This document shows positions 36,423-49,083 of a DNA stretch of 64,000 bases, piece after piece (position 1 is the first letter of the stretch; every line of letters begins with the position of its first letter). The notes beneath the pieces were generated by a model. That model worked only from the letters and a program-made list of their open reading frames with translations. It did no database searches and had not been told where the DNA came from. The translations under genes were made by a program, and so were the position numbers. Source of the DNA: Fomes fomentarius (taxonomy: Eukaryota > Basidiomycota > Agaricomycetes > Polyporales > Polyporaceae); the NCBI GenBank assembly GCA_022606135.1, contig JABYQN010000012.1:248001-312000 (forward strand). The letters run 5' to 3'.

Positions 36423-37923
36423 TTACATGGCACAGTACTCGGCGCCGCCGTTCCACGCGCGTTCTGTCACCCATATCCCCTGCGCCATTGTCCGTGTACT
36501 TGTCGCGAGACATGGAGCAGGGCCGATGAGCGGGTTCCGATCCGCCAAGACGTCCCCTGAGCCGACCTGCGAGTCCGCGACCGCGCTTTCGACGATCGCG
36601 CGCGCCGGATAGGTGCCTGGCTCGAAGAGCATCCGCCCGCAGGCTTTGCTCCGAGTCTGGAGGAAACGGCGGTGCGCGGAGAGCTCTCTGGCGTCCGCCA
36701 ATGTGCGCTTACAGTTCACACAATATTGGTCTGGATGCGTCTGACGGCGGTGCTGATGTAGACCGAGTTCGCAGTCGAGCACCTGCATCGTGCGGGTGGA
36801 AGTCGAGTGGGTACTCTGTGTTTACGCATAGCGGTGGACGACACACCTGGTCGCATATATCGCAGTAGTATGGTATGCCTTGTGGTGTTCCTGCAAATTT
36901 GACTTCTGTAGATAATGCTTGCTACAGCGTTGACAATATGCGGCTCTGCACGTATTGTTCCTTCAAGCCCTGCGCGGCTTTGATTACCTATCGTGAGTGT
37001 AAGCAGTCGCAAAGCCATAGTCTTCGAGGGGTGTGCATACCTCTTCGCATTCGACACACCAATCATGATATGCGACATAGTATTTGTACAGCTCCTTGTA
37101 TGAGTCATAGTGCGTATCACAGTATTGGCAGTACTGATGTCGCAGATTCTGGACATGGTCCTCTTTCAAGCTTGGGGCGTCTCAAATACCTACGTAACTG
37201 TGATCGGTATCAAAGGCAGACTCGTATCACACAGATATACGTACCTCCCTGCATGTGCCGCACCAGTGGTGCCGCACACCGTAATGGAAGTGTAACAGAC
37301 AGTGCGAAAAGAAGAGCTCGTCACAGTACTCGCAGTACCGATGCTGCCAGTTATCGGCGTAGTGCCGCTTCAGCCCTTGTGCAGTCCTGAATTCCTGATC
37401 CGCACGATCGGCGCTGGTCAATCAAAGCAAATAGTAAACGTCCAGAGCAACTTACGATCAAACACTCTGCGCACCGATTGTGACATGCGCTACGAGGATA
37501 GGATAGATCGTGATTCTCCATGAAATAATACCTGCATTTTCGTGCATGTGTAACACCACACCTTCATCGAGGAGTCCGGAGATGAACAACCTCTTCGTAC
37601 CCTTTGCACCAATGGTGTACTTGATAATGGTGGTCATACAGCTCGTCGGTGCACCGGACATGAAGATCACAAAACGGGCAGTAGGCATGCCTTGGACTTT
37701 GGTCGTAATGGTCCTTGAGCCCAAATGTGGTTGGGAAGTCCAGGCGACAGGAACTATAGATATTGTGACGGTTGGATTTTCTCTTGTGAGTGTGCAGCGC
37801 GGCCCCGCTGTAGGAGTCGAGGTTACACCGAATGCACCACTCGGAAGCAAAATCGCGGCGATTGGCGGCGACGGCTGCGAGATATCCCAGCCTGACTGCG
37901 TCTAGAATGCAGTCTTCAGGCAT
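36423..37923 (-). CDS. C2H2-type zinc-finger array protein, roughly one finger unit per exon
   Basis: The protein carries repeated units of pattern YCxYCD-x2-F/Y-x-S-x3-L-x2-H/YY-x3-HHWCxxCxE. From the start: WCIRCN, HAYCPFCDLHVRCTDELYDH and HHWCKG; an exon with YYFMENHD and HNRCAECL; RYCEYCDELFFSHCLLHFHY and HHWCGTC; QYCQYCDTHYDSYKELYKYY and HDWCVEC; YCQRCSKHYLQKSNLQEHH; then QYCVNCKRTLADARELSAHRR and a finger-free C-terminal tail ending WNGGAEYCAM. Introns of 45-60 nt separate the units, so exon and repeat largely coincide. Whether the pairs bind DNA, RNA or protein is unknown; some units lack one ligand (KYYVAYHD). Exon ends were set by eye and the fifth unit is the least certain. Related array proteins occur in other agaricomycetes without known function. 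Confidence 0.7.
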
Positions 37924-39044
37924 GCTTCGAGGCAGCTCGTCCCCTGAAAATGTTGAGTGCGGGGAGATGTGGGGCGATGAGGGCGTGAAGCCAAGGGGCC
38001 AAGTGATAAGTGAATCAGTGTCTATAGGGGCCGAGATCTAGCACCTATGTGATAAAGAGCATGTTGCACAAATATTGTCGTCTTGAGGACTGTAAACGGG
38101 TACCGACCGACTATGTTGCAATATGAACCACAAGTAACAGCTGCTGCGCGCTCAGCTCCAGCCGTCCCAAGACAAGTTCCCTGATGTCCGTCGGCTTGTG
38201 TCGAATAGAGTGGGCAGATGATTGGCACAGGTGAGAGTAGCACTGGAACGGACGCATCGTTTCCTCCACCCAGAAACCCTGGAGGAACGTTCAGTTCCAC
38301 AAGGTTCATTGGGTTAGGCTTACAGATATATGTAAGCCTGATTTACCTGCCCTGGAAAGGCGTTGGAGGCTTGTTTTCGCTGGCCTAAGGGGCTTATCTC
38401 TCCGCATGGAACTTTTTATTCCCATTTCCCATCTTTCGTGACCTCGCAAAGGATGCGATCTTTTAACAGTAGCTCAGCGACTTCAAAGCACCGCATTCAC
38501 ATGATAGAGCAGTAGAACCTCAATATGATTGAACTTGCGTAACAGTCATGATAGCCCACGTTGAGACAAGAATACGAGAGCCTCACACTATAAATGAACG
38601 CATGACCGAAGGTTCATAGTTGCATTGTGAACCCTCTCCACTGACAGCCTTTGCTTGACTCGTCGGGCCGTTACGTCGAACTTGGTGACATTGCGCAGGA
38701 GTTCTGTACAGTGTATATCATTACGACGGTGGTCAGCTAGAGCGGTCTGTTGCCATTCAAATGTGGGATACCTAGTACTTACTACCATCGCGTCGTTGTG
38801 TCGAGAGAAACGTCGACTGAGTACTTACAGGTTGCTGGACATGTGCCGCTGGTGCCAAACAGGAGCAAATACCCATTCCGGAAAGCGCGGACAGCGCGCA
38901 AATATGCTCAAGCTCACCCTCGCTCCGTCTTAATCGTTAATCTCCTGCCCGCTCCTTTCCCTCCTCCTCCTCGTTTCCGACTACCTCACCGGCACACTGT
39001 GACCCCTCACGCTGCTAGCTCACGCACCAGACGTCCTCCACGAC
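37924..39044. other. intergenic between divergent genes
   Basis: Upstream regions of the minus-strand zinc-finger gene and the plus-strand cell-wall gene. A minus-strand frame at 38100-38309 (MNLVELNVPPGFLGGG) has no continuation and is not called. Confidence 0.5.
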
Positions 39045-39783
39045 ATGCATGTGCTATCCTTCACCCCCTCAAGCCTTCTCACCTTGTTTTTCGCATGGTA
39101 TCTCCTCCCATTAACTCATGCAAAGTGTAAGCTCATCTCTGTATCATGTATACCTGACACAAATACTCACGGCACCCGTACAGCGTACTTCGTCGTACAG
39201 ACACCAGGGCAGGGGGTGCAATGGTCAAACAACGCGATTAACCCCATAACATGGGAGAAGAGCCTTTTGGACGGCGTGAGCAGCACAGATATTGAGCTCG
39301 CACGAATGAGCTCAGACGGCCTCATCTTCATCGCCAAAGACGGTACGTCTACATCCCACATCACATCCAATCCCCAGCCATCGTCTCCCGCTTCCTTCTC
39401 GTTCTCATGGACGTGCTCTCCCCCACGCATAGTGTCCGCGTCGTCTTCAACCGGTGCCATCAACCTCTTCATCCAAGATATACCCACGGGCGACGACTAC
39501 TATCTCCTCTTCCTCAACTCGACACACGGTGTCATGTACGGGGCCTCCCAGCGCTTCTCCATCTCGGACACAGGAAACGGCACGGCCCCACGCCCGCCGC
39601 AGGTGCACCCACCGTCACCATCTCCGGCGGCCCGAATCCTACAGTCGGCTTCGCGACGACGTTCCCCCGAATCCCAATAGCGTCAGCGCGCTGAGGACGG
39701 TCGAGGGTGCGCAGATGCAGCTCCTGTCGCTCGCGAGCGTCGTGGCGGTGTGTGCGCTGGGTGGCGCGTGGACGGTGCTATAG
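39045..39783 (+). CDS. Kre9/Knh1-like secreted GPI-type cell-wall protein (frame disturbed)
   Basis: The N-terminus MHVLSFTPSSLLTLFFAWYL...THA is a clear signal peptide. The mature part (YFVVQTPGQGVQWSNNAINPITWEKSLLDGV, IELARMSSDGLIFIAKD, INLFIQDIPTGDDYYLLFLNST, YGASQRFSI) matches the Kre9/Knh1 N-terminal domain of fungal cell-wall beta-glucan proteins. Two introns (near 39128-39182 and 39342-39432) join cleanly. After SDTGNGT the expected Ser/Pro-rich linker and hydrophobic GPI tail (LLSLASVVAVCALGGAWTVL, stop 39781-39783) exist but need two one-base frame changes, near 39590 and in the CCCCC run at about 39664. Read literally, the protein ends at 39680 without an anchor. It is either a sequence error in GC-rich runs or a damaged gene. 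Confidence 0.65.
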
Positions 39784-41219
39784 CGGCGTCGTGTGGTTGT
39801 GCAGTGCGCGGCGGTCCATAGTAGGGAAGGAGGGCTACAGAAGGGTGAGGAGAAAGAGAGGCGGGCGCACGTACATCGGCGGAGGTGCGAGTGCGGGTGC
39901 GGATGCGAGGTGTGGACAGATCTATTCTATCTCTGGGACTGCGGGCTATCCTAGCTACTGTTTGCGTGGTACTCTGTGATGGACGCTTACTATCTATATA
40001 ATTGATGCAGTGCCGAATGTACGTGACTCTCCTTCAGGCTTCAAGGCCTTCGAACTCAATTTTGCTTCTATCCTTCGTATACGCTTCTGTCACCGTTCAA
40101 CCGTCCCTTGTTCCCCAAGCTCAGGTTCAAATAAGTCGCAGGGCCGCGCCAGCACGGCAGAGCCCGCTACTGCTCTTCTGGGATTTGTTCTAATGTGTCG
40201 ACTCTTACCTCTCCAACTGGCAACGTCACGTACACTATCTCATCGTCATTGCCTTGTCGTTCTAGTTTTCACAGCACGTCTCACGGACTGGGCACATCTC
40301 ATATATTAAGCCTCTGACTCACCAACTAGTATGCGACTCAACTCGGTCAGAGAAGTTCAGACCTTGCTGATACTAGGATGACAATGCACCTTCCCCCCAT
40401 TGATTGCCTGATGTATGGCAGGAAACTACAGAGAGGATGCTCTCAAAATGTTTGGCAAGTCAACTGAAGTGTACTAATGTTCCATACCTATTTCTCCGAG
40501 AAGTTCCTATGGGTGAAACAGCGACATCATAGGGGTCAGTGCAGTGTGCCGGTACCTGCATCTTGCTTGATTCCTCTTAAAATACGAAGCATAATGCTCA
40601 TACGTGTGGGCAACACTTGCGTGAACTTGCAGAGCAAAGGGACCTCGTGGACCAGAAATATACCTAAACACATGGAGCTGTCCCGCTTCCGGGTCATGCT
40701 GGTTGAGTCACGGTTGAGAGCTGCTCACCACAACGGCAGGAGTGCAGAGTTCATGATGTGTTTCATTGTCAAGACACATACAGAGTTCAGAGGAGCGATC
40801 GTTTGACCTATCATGGCTTTCATCTGATCTGATGAAGCTGCGACGGAACACCTCAGATGCAACTAGGGAGGAGGTTCAGAATGCAGTTACACGATTACGG
40901 GGACGGAACATACCCACTATGGGTGAAGTTCGTCTCAGTGGATGACGTTGATGGGTGCCCGTCTTCACGTACGATATTCAGACAGATGTGTGACTCACCT
41001 TTGTCTCAATTATCGAGAAGACTATGATCATTTAGCACTGAAGGACTCCACGTATGTTTGTTTTCCAATGAGTGCAAGCACTTACGCAATTTTGTATGGC
41101 TTTCACTGCACAACATGTTCCACAAAACCCTGTACCTAGTACCGGGAACAACACATGCTATTCTCTCCTCTAATAATGCGCAAATCTTGATCGCGGGCGT
41201 CGACACACTGTCTACTGCG
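39784..41219. other. intergenic between convergent genes
   Basis: I examined both strands and found only short frames without domains or splice continuity. Confidence 0.5.
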
Positions 41220-43931
41220 CTAGTTTCCCATAGTCTTTTGCTCCACAAACGCCGCCGACTCCGACTGTATCTGCAGAGCAACCCATATCTGTCAACATCC
41301 CAAGACAGGTCTGCATGGTGAACCCACCCATGGCATGTCGCGCCCAGCGACATACTTGAGCGGCGGGCGCTCCCAGCACGTCGCCTTATCGATCTCTTCC
41401 TCAGTCCGCAGAGGGATGAGCACACCGAGCTCGTAATTCATAATCTACGTGGATGTCAGCCTCCGAATGAAGCGCAGGTGGAGGCGGAGGGAGAAGGACG
41501 GCTTACATTGAGCGTCGGGTTGAAGCCAGACCCAGAGAGCGTGCCCCATGCGGATGGCGTGAAGTTGTGCGAGCCGACGTACACCCATCCGGCGAGCTTC
41601 TGCTGACTGCCACTGCCAGTAGCACCGGTCGAGCTTGAGCCCTCGTTCTCACTGTCAGATTCTACATTTGCGTTCGCATAACGACCGAGGCCGCCGCCCC
41701 GCTTGTCACGGAACGTCCCGAGTACCATCTGTCCGCGCCCAGTTTCAAATTTAGCCACCCATGGTCGCAACGCAACACAGAATGGTGAGCGAAGACGGAC
41801 CTTGGAGTGCATGAGCACGCGCCCGCGCTTGCTCTTCGTCTGGTGGAACAGCTCGCGGGGGAAGTTCTTGCCCTCCCACTGGTTCCGTCTGCAGAACATC
41901 GTACCGCCGCCCTATGTCACCATCACAAACCCACCCGTTAGTCCGAATGACGGCGAATTGCGCCGCGGCGCGACCACGAAGGAAACGAAACGAGCACGAG
42001 GAGGAATGGACGTACCGCCTCCCCGAGTACACTATCCTTTACAAATTGCGCCGTTGGGAACAAAATCTTGACGGGAGGGAACGGGAGCTTCGCGCGCGAC
42101 GCCTTGCTCTTGTCCAGCCAGCCCTGCGCGGAGTCGCCGCGGGCGGAGCTGTAGAACTCGTTCAGCCATTGTGTACTGTATGTCCCGATCGACGAGCCCT
42201 GGCACTCGAGTACGAGCTCTTTGTCCTTGGGCGCGGTTGCACCTATGTCAATCATGGCTTTCATCAGGCGGATGTGGCCTGTGAGGATGACCTGCAACGG
42301 AGCGTTATTATAGAAGTGAAGATGAAGTGGGGAGTAAGGGAGGATGCTGACCTTGGGCCAGCCTTCGTGCTTCCCTGCGATGGATGGGATGAGCGCTGCT
42401 TTGACCTTTGAAAAGTCCCAGTGCGTGCGCAGGTCTTCTATCCGTTGGAGCGGGAGGTTCGGGTGCTACGGAGCACGTATGAATATTGTCGCATGTACTT
42501 GTAGCAGCTGACAGAAAACGCACATCATTCCTCAGGAGATTGACGAGTGCTGGTGCCACGTTCACTGCGTGCATGACACGGACCAGTGCAGACGCGAAGT
42601 CTTCTTGCTTCGAGTTCACAGCGGCGGGCGCCGCGAGCTTTGGGACGTCTTGTACCCAGACGCTCTGTTTCATTCTCCATCAGAAGTCACATGGGAGAGG
42701 AGGCGAGAAAGGTGTGCTCACGTTCTCAATATCGCGCCAGTCGTACGGGACAAAATTCGCGGTGGATACGACGATGCGCAGTCGGCCGTTCTTGTAGAAT
42801 AACTTAATCCTCTGTTAACATCATCATTTCACTCTCGATTATGGCCGCGCTGCTTACCAGCATGAATTTCATGTGCATGCACCCTCGTCCGCCGCGCAGA
42901 AATGGGGTTGTGCGTATCCAATTCGGCAAGATAGACTTAATCGACGCATCACCTGTGGGCAGACAATCAGCAAAGAAATTGAGAGGGGGAAACCATCAGG
43001 AGGAATAGTGACTCGGGGCCGCATCGGACGTAGCCCAAGGTCCGTTGATGTAAGACTGCGTTTCATCCTCTACGACGTACGAAGAATCGGATCGGTAGAC
43101 GGATCTTCCTTGCTGAAGATGAATGCACTCACCGGTCTGGCTGTGGTCGACCGCGATGACTGGCGTCCTGCGGTCGAATAGAGAGTACATCCAAGGAAAG
43201 TCCCAGCAGAATGCTGACACGATCGCAAATTCGATCTCCTCTTTCTACGGAGACATGTGTAGTGCTGAGTTCGCTGGGGAACGCAAACTTGCTGTCCCAA
43301 CACTTACCGGAGAGATAATCTCAGTGAGCCGGAAGACGGGCCGCTTATCTTTCTGCGGGTCAACGTGCTTATTCGCGGTCTGCCGCAGTTCCCCATTCCA
43401 GAAGATGTTCTGCGTGTTGGAGTTGCTGCTGCTACCTGCCACTGGACGCCCCCTTGCTGAAGCGGCTGCGGTAGTACCTTGAGAGCTAGACGAGCTAGAA
43501 GTATGCGTGTTGGCACGGTATGCGCCAGTATGAGAGGACGAGAGGTGCTGCCTTTTCGCTCCGCGAGCCTTCTCTTGCTCGTCGTCCGAGTCATCGTCTA
43601 CAACCACGGTAGTCGACTCTCGATGGAGATCCGGTCGTTGTCGTTTCAGTCGCTCCAAGCGTTCTTTCTCCAGCTGCGCACGTTCAGAAAGAAAGGCTGT
43701 CGCTGGAGCCTCTGTAGTTGCAGTTGCAGTCGGTGTTGCGCTGCCCGGTGACGGTTTGCCCGTGGTCGATTTCGCTTCTCGTTTCGATTCCTCAATCGCG
43801 CGCTGTATCTCTGCCTGGAAATGCGCCTCTTCGTCGTCTATTACCTCTTCCTCCTCTGCATCTTCGCTGAGGTCAATCACCTCTGGGTTAGCTGCACGTT
43901 TCGGCCCACTGCCGGTGTCTTGCAGACTCAT
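41220..43931 (-). CDS. TDP1: tyrosyl-DNA phosphodiesterase 1 with N-terminal SIM and UIM
   Basis: TDP1 removes trapped topoisomerase I peptides and other 3' adducts from DNA in the nucleus. The N-terminal region (from MSLQDTG) is disordered and acidic, with VIDLSED at about 18-24 (SUMO-interaction type) and EEAHFQAEIQRAIEESKRE at about 34-52 (ubiquitin-interacting motif). The core starts after the first intron (FAIVSAFCWDFPWMYSLF) and has both HKD half-sites: GCMHMKFML with STANFVPYDW, and VLMHSKMVLG with YVGSHNFTPSAWG, giving the His-Lys-Asn sets. Other matches are VWVQDVP, GSSIGTYSTQWLNEFY and LKYVAGRDMPW. HSK is followed by an intron that interrupts it from MVLG. The end is modelled with a short 39-nt intron leading to WVALQ...KTMGN and TAG at 41220; the alternative stop is a few codons after PWV. 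Confidence 0.93.
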
Positions 43932-45072
43932 AGCGATTGCTCTGATGATAGCATAAGTCAATATCAGTTCAGATATATTTAGACATTCCTCGACCTCGCA
44001 ATATCCGAATCGTAGCCGTCGGTCATGCTTTGCGTCGATGGTAGTGGTAAGAGATCAAGAGGCTAAGGCGCCAAATCAGGCTGCAGCCACGAATTCGTAA
44101 CCGCCGCGCGACGCGTCGCATCACGTGACAGGTCCCTATAGGCGCTCTCGGCAACTTCCCTCCTCACTGTCTCAACAGTGGCCGCCGCGACTGCAGCTAG
44201 TAAGTGACCTTCGTCCCCGGTATATTAATTGAAGGACATATCCACTTATACATGGGCAAAGATCTAGATACTTTAGGGGTGAGGTCGTATGTACTGGCGT
44301 CCAGGCTCCGAGTCGTTGTACTGGTTCGCAGTGCGACAATCTTCACCGTTTCCCAGCCTGAACGCAAGAGCATTTTTCGGAGAGAACATCCCGCATTGAA
44401 GAGAGCAGTGTTCAACCGAATTAGCATCGCGGAACAAGGATGATGGAGGGCCCTTACACAGTGGATGGTCCGGAGACTTCATCATTGCACAACAATGATC
44501 TTGAATCGCGGCATGGCCGCGGTAACACCCGTGCAGAACTTGGTGTCCTCGGGGAATGACTCACGTTCAGGTTTGCCATGAGCAACGTTGAGTACACTAC
44601 AGCAGACACGACTCTCAAATAAGTCCGAACATCTGCGGTCCTGGCAGATTGCCGTGAACGGCGCCGACCCACAGACGCTAACCAACGCCGTGCGCCAGTT
44701 GTAAAGCTATCGCTGCATTAACCAATCGAAGCACGGCGAGAGCGTCCTCGGGACTACAGAGGTTGGTACGTACCGACAAGGAAGCGTGACAACATATTCA
44801 GAAATTCCTATAGATAAGTACATCGGTTGAGTTGTTTTTGCATTTGATGTGAGCCCTTACCCCGTAAGTCCTTGACGAGGAACATTCTCTCAGCGAACTA
44901 ACCTGATGAGATATGACGTCAGTGCGCGTAAAATTGTGTGCGAGTTCAATTCCCGCACAACACGAAAAGCTGTAACTGATGCGATGCTTGCGAGACAAAA
45001 TGTGAGCTTCGAACCATCTTCTATTTAAACCTATCCTACACACAGGAAGCCTACATACGATGTGTGTACCGA
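43932..45072. other. intergenic, no gene seen
   Basis: Lies between the 5' end of the TDP1 gene and the 3' end of the minus-strand methionine sulfoxide reductase gene. Frames at 44204-44443 (+) and 44454-44685 (-) have no recognisable content. Confidence 0.5.
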
Positions 45073-45858
45073 TCACCAGTGTAGGCGATGGTTGGGGCAC
45101 TGGTACCCAGTCGGGTTCTTGTAGAGATACTTCTGATGGTACTCCTCGGCGTCCCACCAAGGCCCAGCAGCGACGAGCTCCGTGACGATCTTGGTGCCTG
45201 AGCACAGTTGTAAGTGAACGGGGACCGAATCCGGATGAAGGAGAAGGAGAGACAAGGGAGACAAACCGTTGGGATCAAAGTGCTTCTTTTGCACTTCGTC
45301 AGTGACACGCTTGGCAATCTCCAGCTGCTCCGGTGTGTGGTAGAAGATGGCAGAACGGTATTCTGTCTCAAGGGTGAGAGGTATAGGGAAGGGGGACAGA
45401 AACTCAGACGCACGAGTGCCAACATCCTTGCCCTGCTGGTTCACCGTCGTAGGATCGTGGGTGCGATAGAAGAACTCTGGATTGGGACACCATGATCACG
45501 ATGAGCACATCGACACCACGCCCGCGGAAGAACTAGCACAAACACGCACCGACAAGATCGTCATACGACAAGACACTGGGGTCAAACTCGATGCGCACAG
45601 CTTCGGCATGGTTCGTGCTCCCGCTGCAAACCGTCTTGTAGTCTGGGTTCTGCGCCTCTTCCTTCCCTCCTGTATAGCCTACGGCGGTCTTCAGGATACC
45701 CTTGTTCTCCGACGGCGGAAAGTGCTTCAGGAAGATATGTTCGACGCCCCAAAAGCACCCAGAGGCGAACGTCGCGATCTGTGGAGAGCCGTTTCCTGAA
45801 AGCCATGGTAAGTATGTACTTCGAGTCGCACCTTGAATCACTATCACACACCAGACAT
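45073..45858 (-). CDS. msrA: peptide methionine-S-sulfoxide reductase
   Basis: It repairs oxidised methionine with electrons from thioredoxin. A 7-base first coding exon (ATGTCTG, 45858-45852) is spliced to the next at 45795, giving [19 protein letters not shown] with catalytic Cys16 in the GCFWG motif. Further matches: [36 protein letters not shown]; after an intron [21 protein letters not shown]; after another [13 protein letters not shown]; and the end [19 protein letters not shown]. The Cys in GYQCPNH is the likely resolving cysteine. All joins are in phase and the length is normal. No targeting peptide is seen, so it is probably cytosolic. The tiny first exon is fixed by the phase and by the lack of another ATG before GCFWG. 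Confidence 0.95.
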
Positions 45859-46794
45859 GGCTGCCGTGAACGTTTCTGAACTGATTCCTCGGGAGAGACT
45901 TGGAGTGCCGACAACAGATGAAACAAGGGCGGACAGACGGCTGAGCATCCGGGCTTTCAGGAGGGGGATGGGAAGGGATGGGAAGTGGATGTGTAAGAAT
46001 TTGAAAGGTGAAACTTCGACCTCATCCTACGTCAGCATAGCGCAAGAACACGTGATAGGGCAGAGTAGATGGAGTAAGCCTGTGAATTGCGCCCGACATG
46101 GTTGACGACGAGCTTGCTGAGGACGGTGAGCAAGTCTGGAAGGGCAACGTTGTGGACAGAGACTTAGAGGCGGCGGGCGTTGGGCGCGCACCGGGAAGAA
46201 CGCTTGAGCCCCCATTACTCCCGATCATATTATGACCATCTTACAAGGAGCGCATGTACTTGTTGCGGCGCACTTGAAATTGTTCACGCATGGTCTGATC
46301 CACTATAGGGTCCTGATTCACTGTAGGGTATGCTGGAGGGAGTTAGCCTGAGCGATAGCTGCAGCTGGTCCCGCTCTAGAGGCGTATACGACGACGTTAA
46401 CAGCTACATAGGGTAACAGCCCTGTCTCCTGATCTAAAGTTACACGTACACCACATGCGCAAAAGCACCTGGAAAGCTGCTGGAAACAAGTGAGACGCAG
46501 TCAGAGCACAACTCGACGTAGCTACCGAGCCTAAACAGATACAATACAGTCCGATGACCTAGACCCGATCGAAAGCACCGATAGCAAATCAGATATAGAG
46601 GCGTCGAGACTCGACGGACGCCTGTGAGACTGTCGTATACACGTAAGAACGCGCAACACAGCACGACTCGTCTATCCCATTCATCATGAGGTCGTGGGTT
46701 CCACGAGGTAGGGGAAGGCTTCGTTCAGGACGGGCCCGGCGTCCCTGCATCTACCCCAACACCGGGGACCATAGGTCGTAAACGCCGTGATTGC
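45859..46794. other. intergenic, no gene seen
   Basis: Promoter region of the methionine sulfoxide reductase gene plus the 3' flank of the minus-strand TPR/F-box gene. A CACTATAGGGT / CACTGTAGGGT pair occurs near 46302 and 46321. Confidence 0.5.
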
Positions 46795-49083
46795 TCACAA
46801 GAACTGTGTGGAGTCTCGCCACTCAGCCTCGCTGCACCCATAGCACTCCAACCAATCACGGGCATTGTACTGCGTGCGGCCCTTGGGCCACTCCTCGAGC
46901 GTGATCTTGCCGCTGGTCTTCGAGACGGTGTAGTACTCATCGTCGACCCGGGCGACGCGCACCATCGGGAAGCCCTGCTCGATGACGGTCTTGGCATCTT
47001 CGACGTGGAACTGCGTGAGGCCGATGAATCGCAGTTGTGGTGGCATCCCCGCGCGAAGTTGCTATTCCAGCGAAGTGCGGAGAAACGGCGTGGGGAAAGA
47101 GGAAGGGGACGGAAAACGTAAGAAACGACGGAAACGGATTCTAGAAACAGAGCGTGACGCACCGAAACAAACTCGAGGGTGTTCACCGGCGTGAGAGCCT
47201 GGAGAGAAAGAGCCTGCACACCCCGGGGCACTAACCACATCGCTACGGGTGCAGCGACGTCTTTTGGCAGCGTCGCCTTCAGGCTCTTCAGGTTCGTCAG
47301 CGAAGGCAAGACACCCCACACCGTTGCATCATAACCTAGCCGCTTCAAAGCCCAATCCGCACTCGGCACCGTCAGTTGCAGGCTCCGTAAAGCCGTCCGA
47401 CCTTTGAGGAAATCAGATATAGCGGGGAAGAGATCCTGGTCGTTCACCCGGTAGCCCATGAGCGAGAATGCAAAGTGGTGGAGGAATGGCAGAGCATTGG
47501 GGAATTCTCTGAACTGTGTCGACGCCGTGCACTCCAGGATGCATTCGAGGCGGAGAGACTCGAGCTGGTGCCCGCTGGAGAGGATGTCTGCGAAAGCGCG
47601 CGAATCTTGCGGGAAGATACCCTGGAAGTCGAGGTGGGTGAGGTTGCGGATCGAGATGGCATCGGTCGGAAAGGTCCAGTTGGGGTTGTGCAAGGAAAGG
47701 TAGCGGATGGAGGGCTTGTTCTGCACGAGGAAGTCGTACACCTGCGCCGTCGCACCGCCCGTCGAGTGATAAGAGAACTGCATGACATGTTTGAAGCGCG
47801 GGAACCGTAGCTCGCCGGTGCCGTCAGAAGGTCTGCGTGCGCCCGGGTGATGTCAGCAAAGCTCCCGCTCGCTCGCTATCCGCTACTGATGGTGAAATAC
47901 GTACAGGAGAGAGAGACCGGTGAGACGGTGACTGATGGTTTCTAGGATCCTGAGGAAGGAGAACATGTCTTTCCAGCGCATCGCACAGTGTACGTTCCGC
48001 AAATTGGTGAGCTTTGGAAGTGCGTTGGAGAGCATTCCCGTGTGAAACGTTATCGGGAACGTCTCTCGCCCAGGCACGAAGACACGGAGGGTCTTGACAT
48101 GGCTTGCGAACGTTGGATCTGTGATGATACGGGTCAGGATGTCGGCACTGCGCTGCGATTCTCGCTTTTCCGATGCTGAATGTGAGTGATAGAATACGGG
48201 GAAATTGGTGGGAAGTATCAGTATCAGGGGGGCATGAATCAACATCCGGTTGCCAACCTACCGAGGTGCAAGTCAATTCTCTGGAACAACAGCTCGCTGG
48301 CGATCCGTGATAGGACGTGCGGTACGCGCAGCAACGACTTGAGATCTCGGGGCGGCAGCCACGTAGCTATTTCCCGCCATATCTCTGTCGAAAAGCCCGG
48401 GGTCGTATGGGGCTGCACAAGTGGCTGCAAATGAAGCATGAGCGGGGGCGGTGGAAAGAAGCAGCTACAAGGACGACTGAGCGGCTGCGCACCTTTCCCG
48501 GGCTGACGACGTGCTGGGCCATGAGCGCGGATGCTTCTGGGTCCCCCGGCTGCAATTCCAGTGCGGCTAGAATGTCTGCAGGCGGGATTCAGAAAGAGTC
48601 AAAACGGCGCGCGGAACCGCCTAGAACAGTCTGGACCGACCTTGCTGTGCGCCGACATGCAATCCAGCCGCAAGTCTGGCCTTTGCCCGCATCAGGCGGG
48701 CTTTCGCTGCGTTTGCTGGCGACAGCTTCGAGATCGAGAGACAGGACTGAACTGCGTTCTCTATGAGCGTCCTCGAGCTGCCGCAACGCAGGGTAGTACA
48801 GTAGTATGTGTGGGAAGCATGTGCATATGTAGGAGATGGGACATCAGACACGGGCACGGGACTAAGAACAGGGTGGAACCGACCGGTCAAGCTCTAGATG
48901 GCTCATGGCATAGAGGAGGACGTCCGCTTTTTGGTGGTCCGCGAGGCCGGAGGTGACATCTCGGATGCTAGCGTCGAGGATCTTTGGGTTGAAGACATTC
49001 AAAGTCCGGACGACGGGCGAGGACGAGCTGGAGCTCAAGGACGAGGAGCTGAGCCCCAGACCGGGGTGGGCTCGATGGTGCAT
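46795..49083 (-). CDS. F-box protein with N-terminal TPR-like region
   Basis: Probable substrate adaptor of an SCF ubiquitin ligase. The N-terminus (from MHHRAHPGLG) is Ser-rich. A TPR-like helical part follows (KLSPANAAKARLMRAKARLAAG, then DILAALELQPGDPEASALMAQHVV after an intron), and then the F-box FSTEIWREIATWLPPRDLKSLLRVPHVLSRIASELLF. The C-terminal part consists of leucine-rich strands (HVKTLRVFVPG, LTNLRNVHCAMRW, SIRYLSLHNPNWTFP, LTHLDFQGIFP, LRSLQLTVPSADWAL, LKSLKATLPKD) and ends LECYGCSEAEWRDSTQFL. The TPR plus F-box layout is a known agaricomycete family. Joins between 48.6 and 49.0 kb (after SHLELD) are not fully resolved, so the start is tentative; the rest is secure. Confidence 0.8.
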
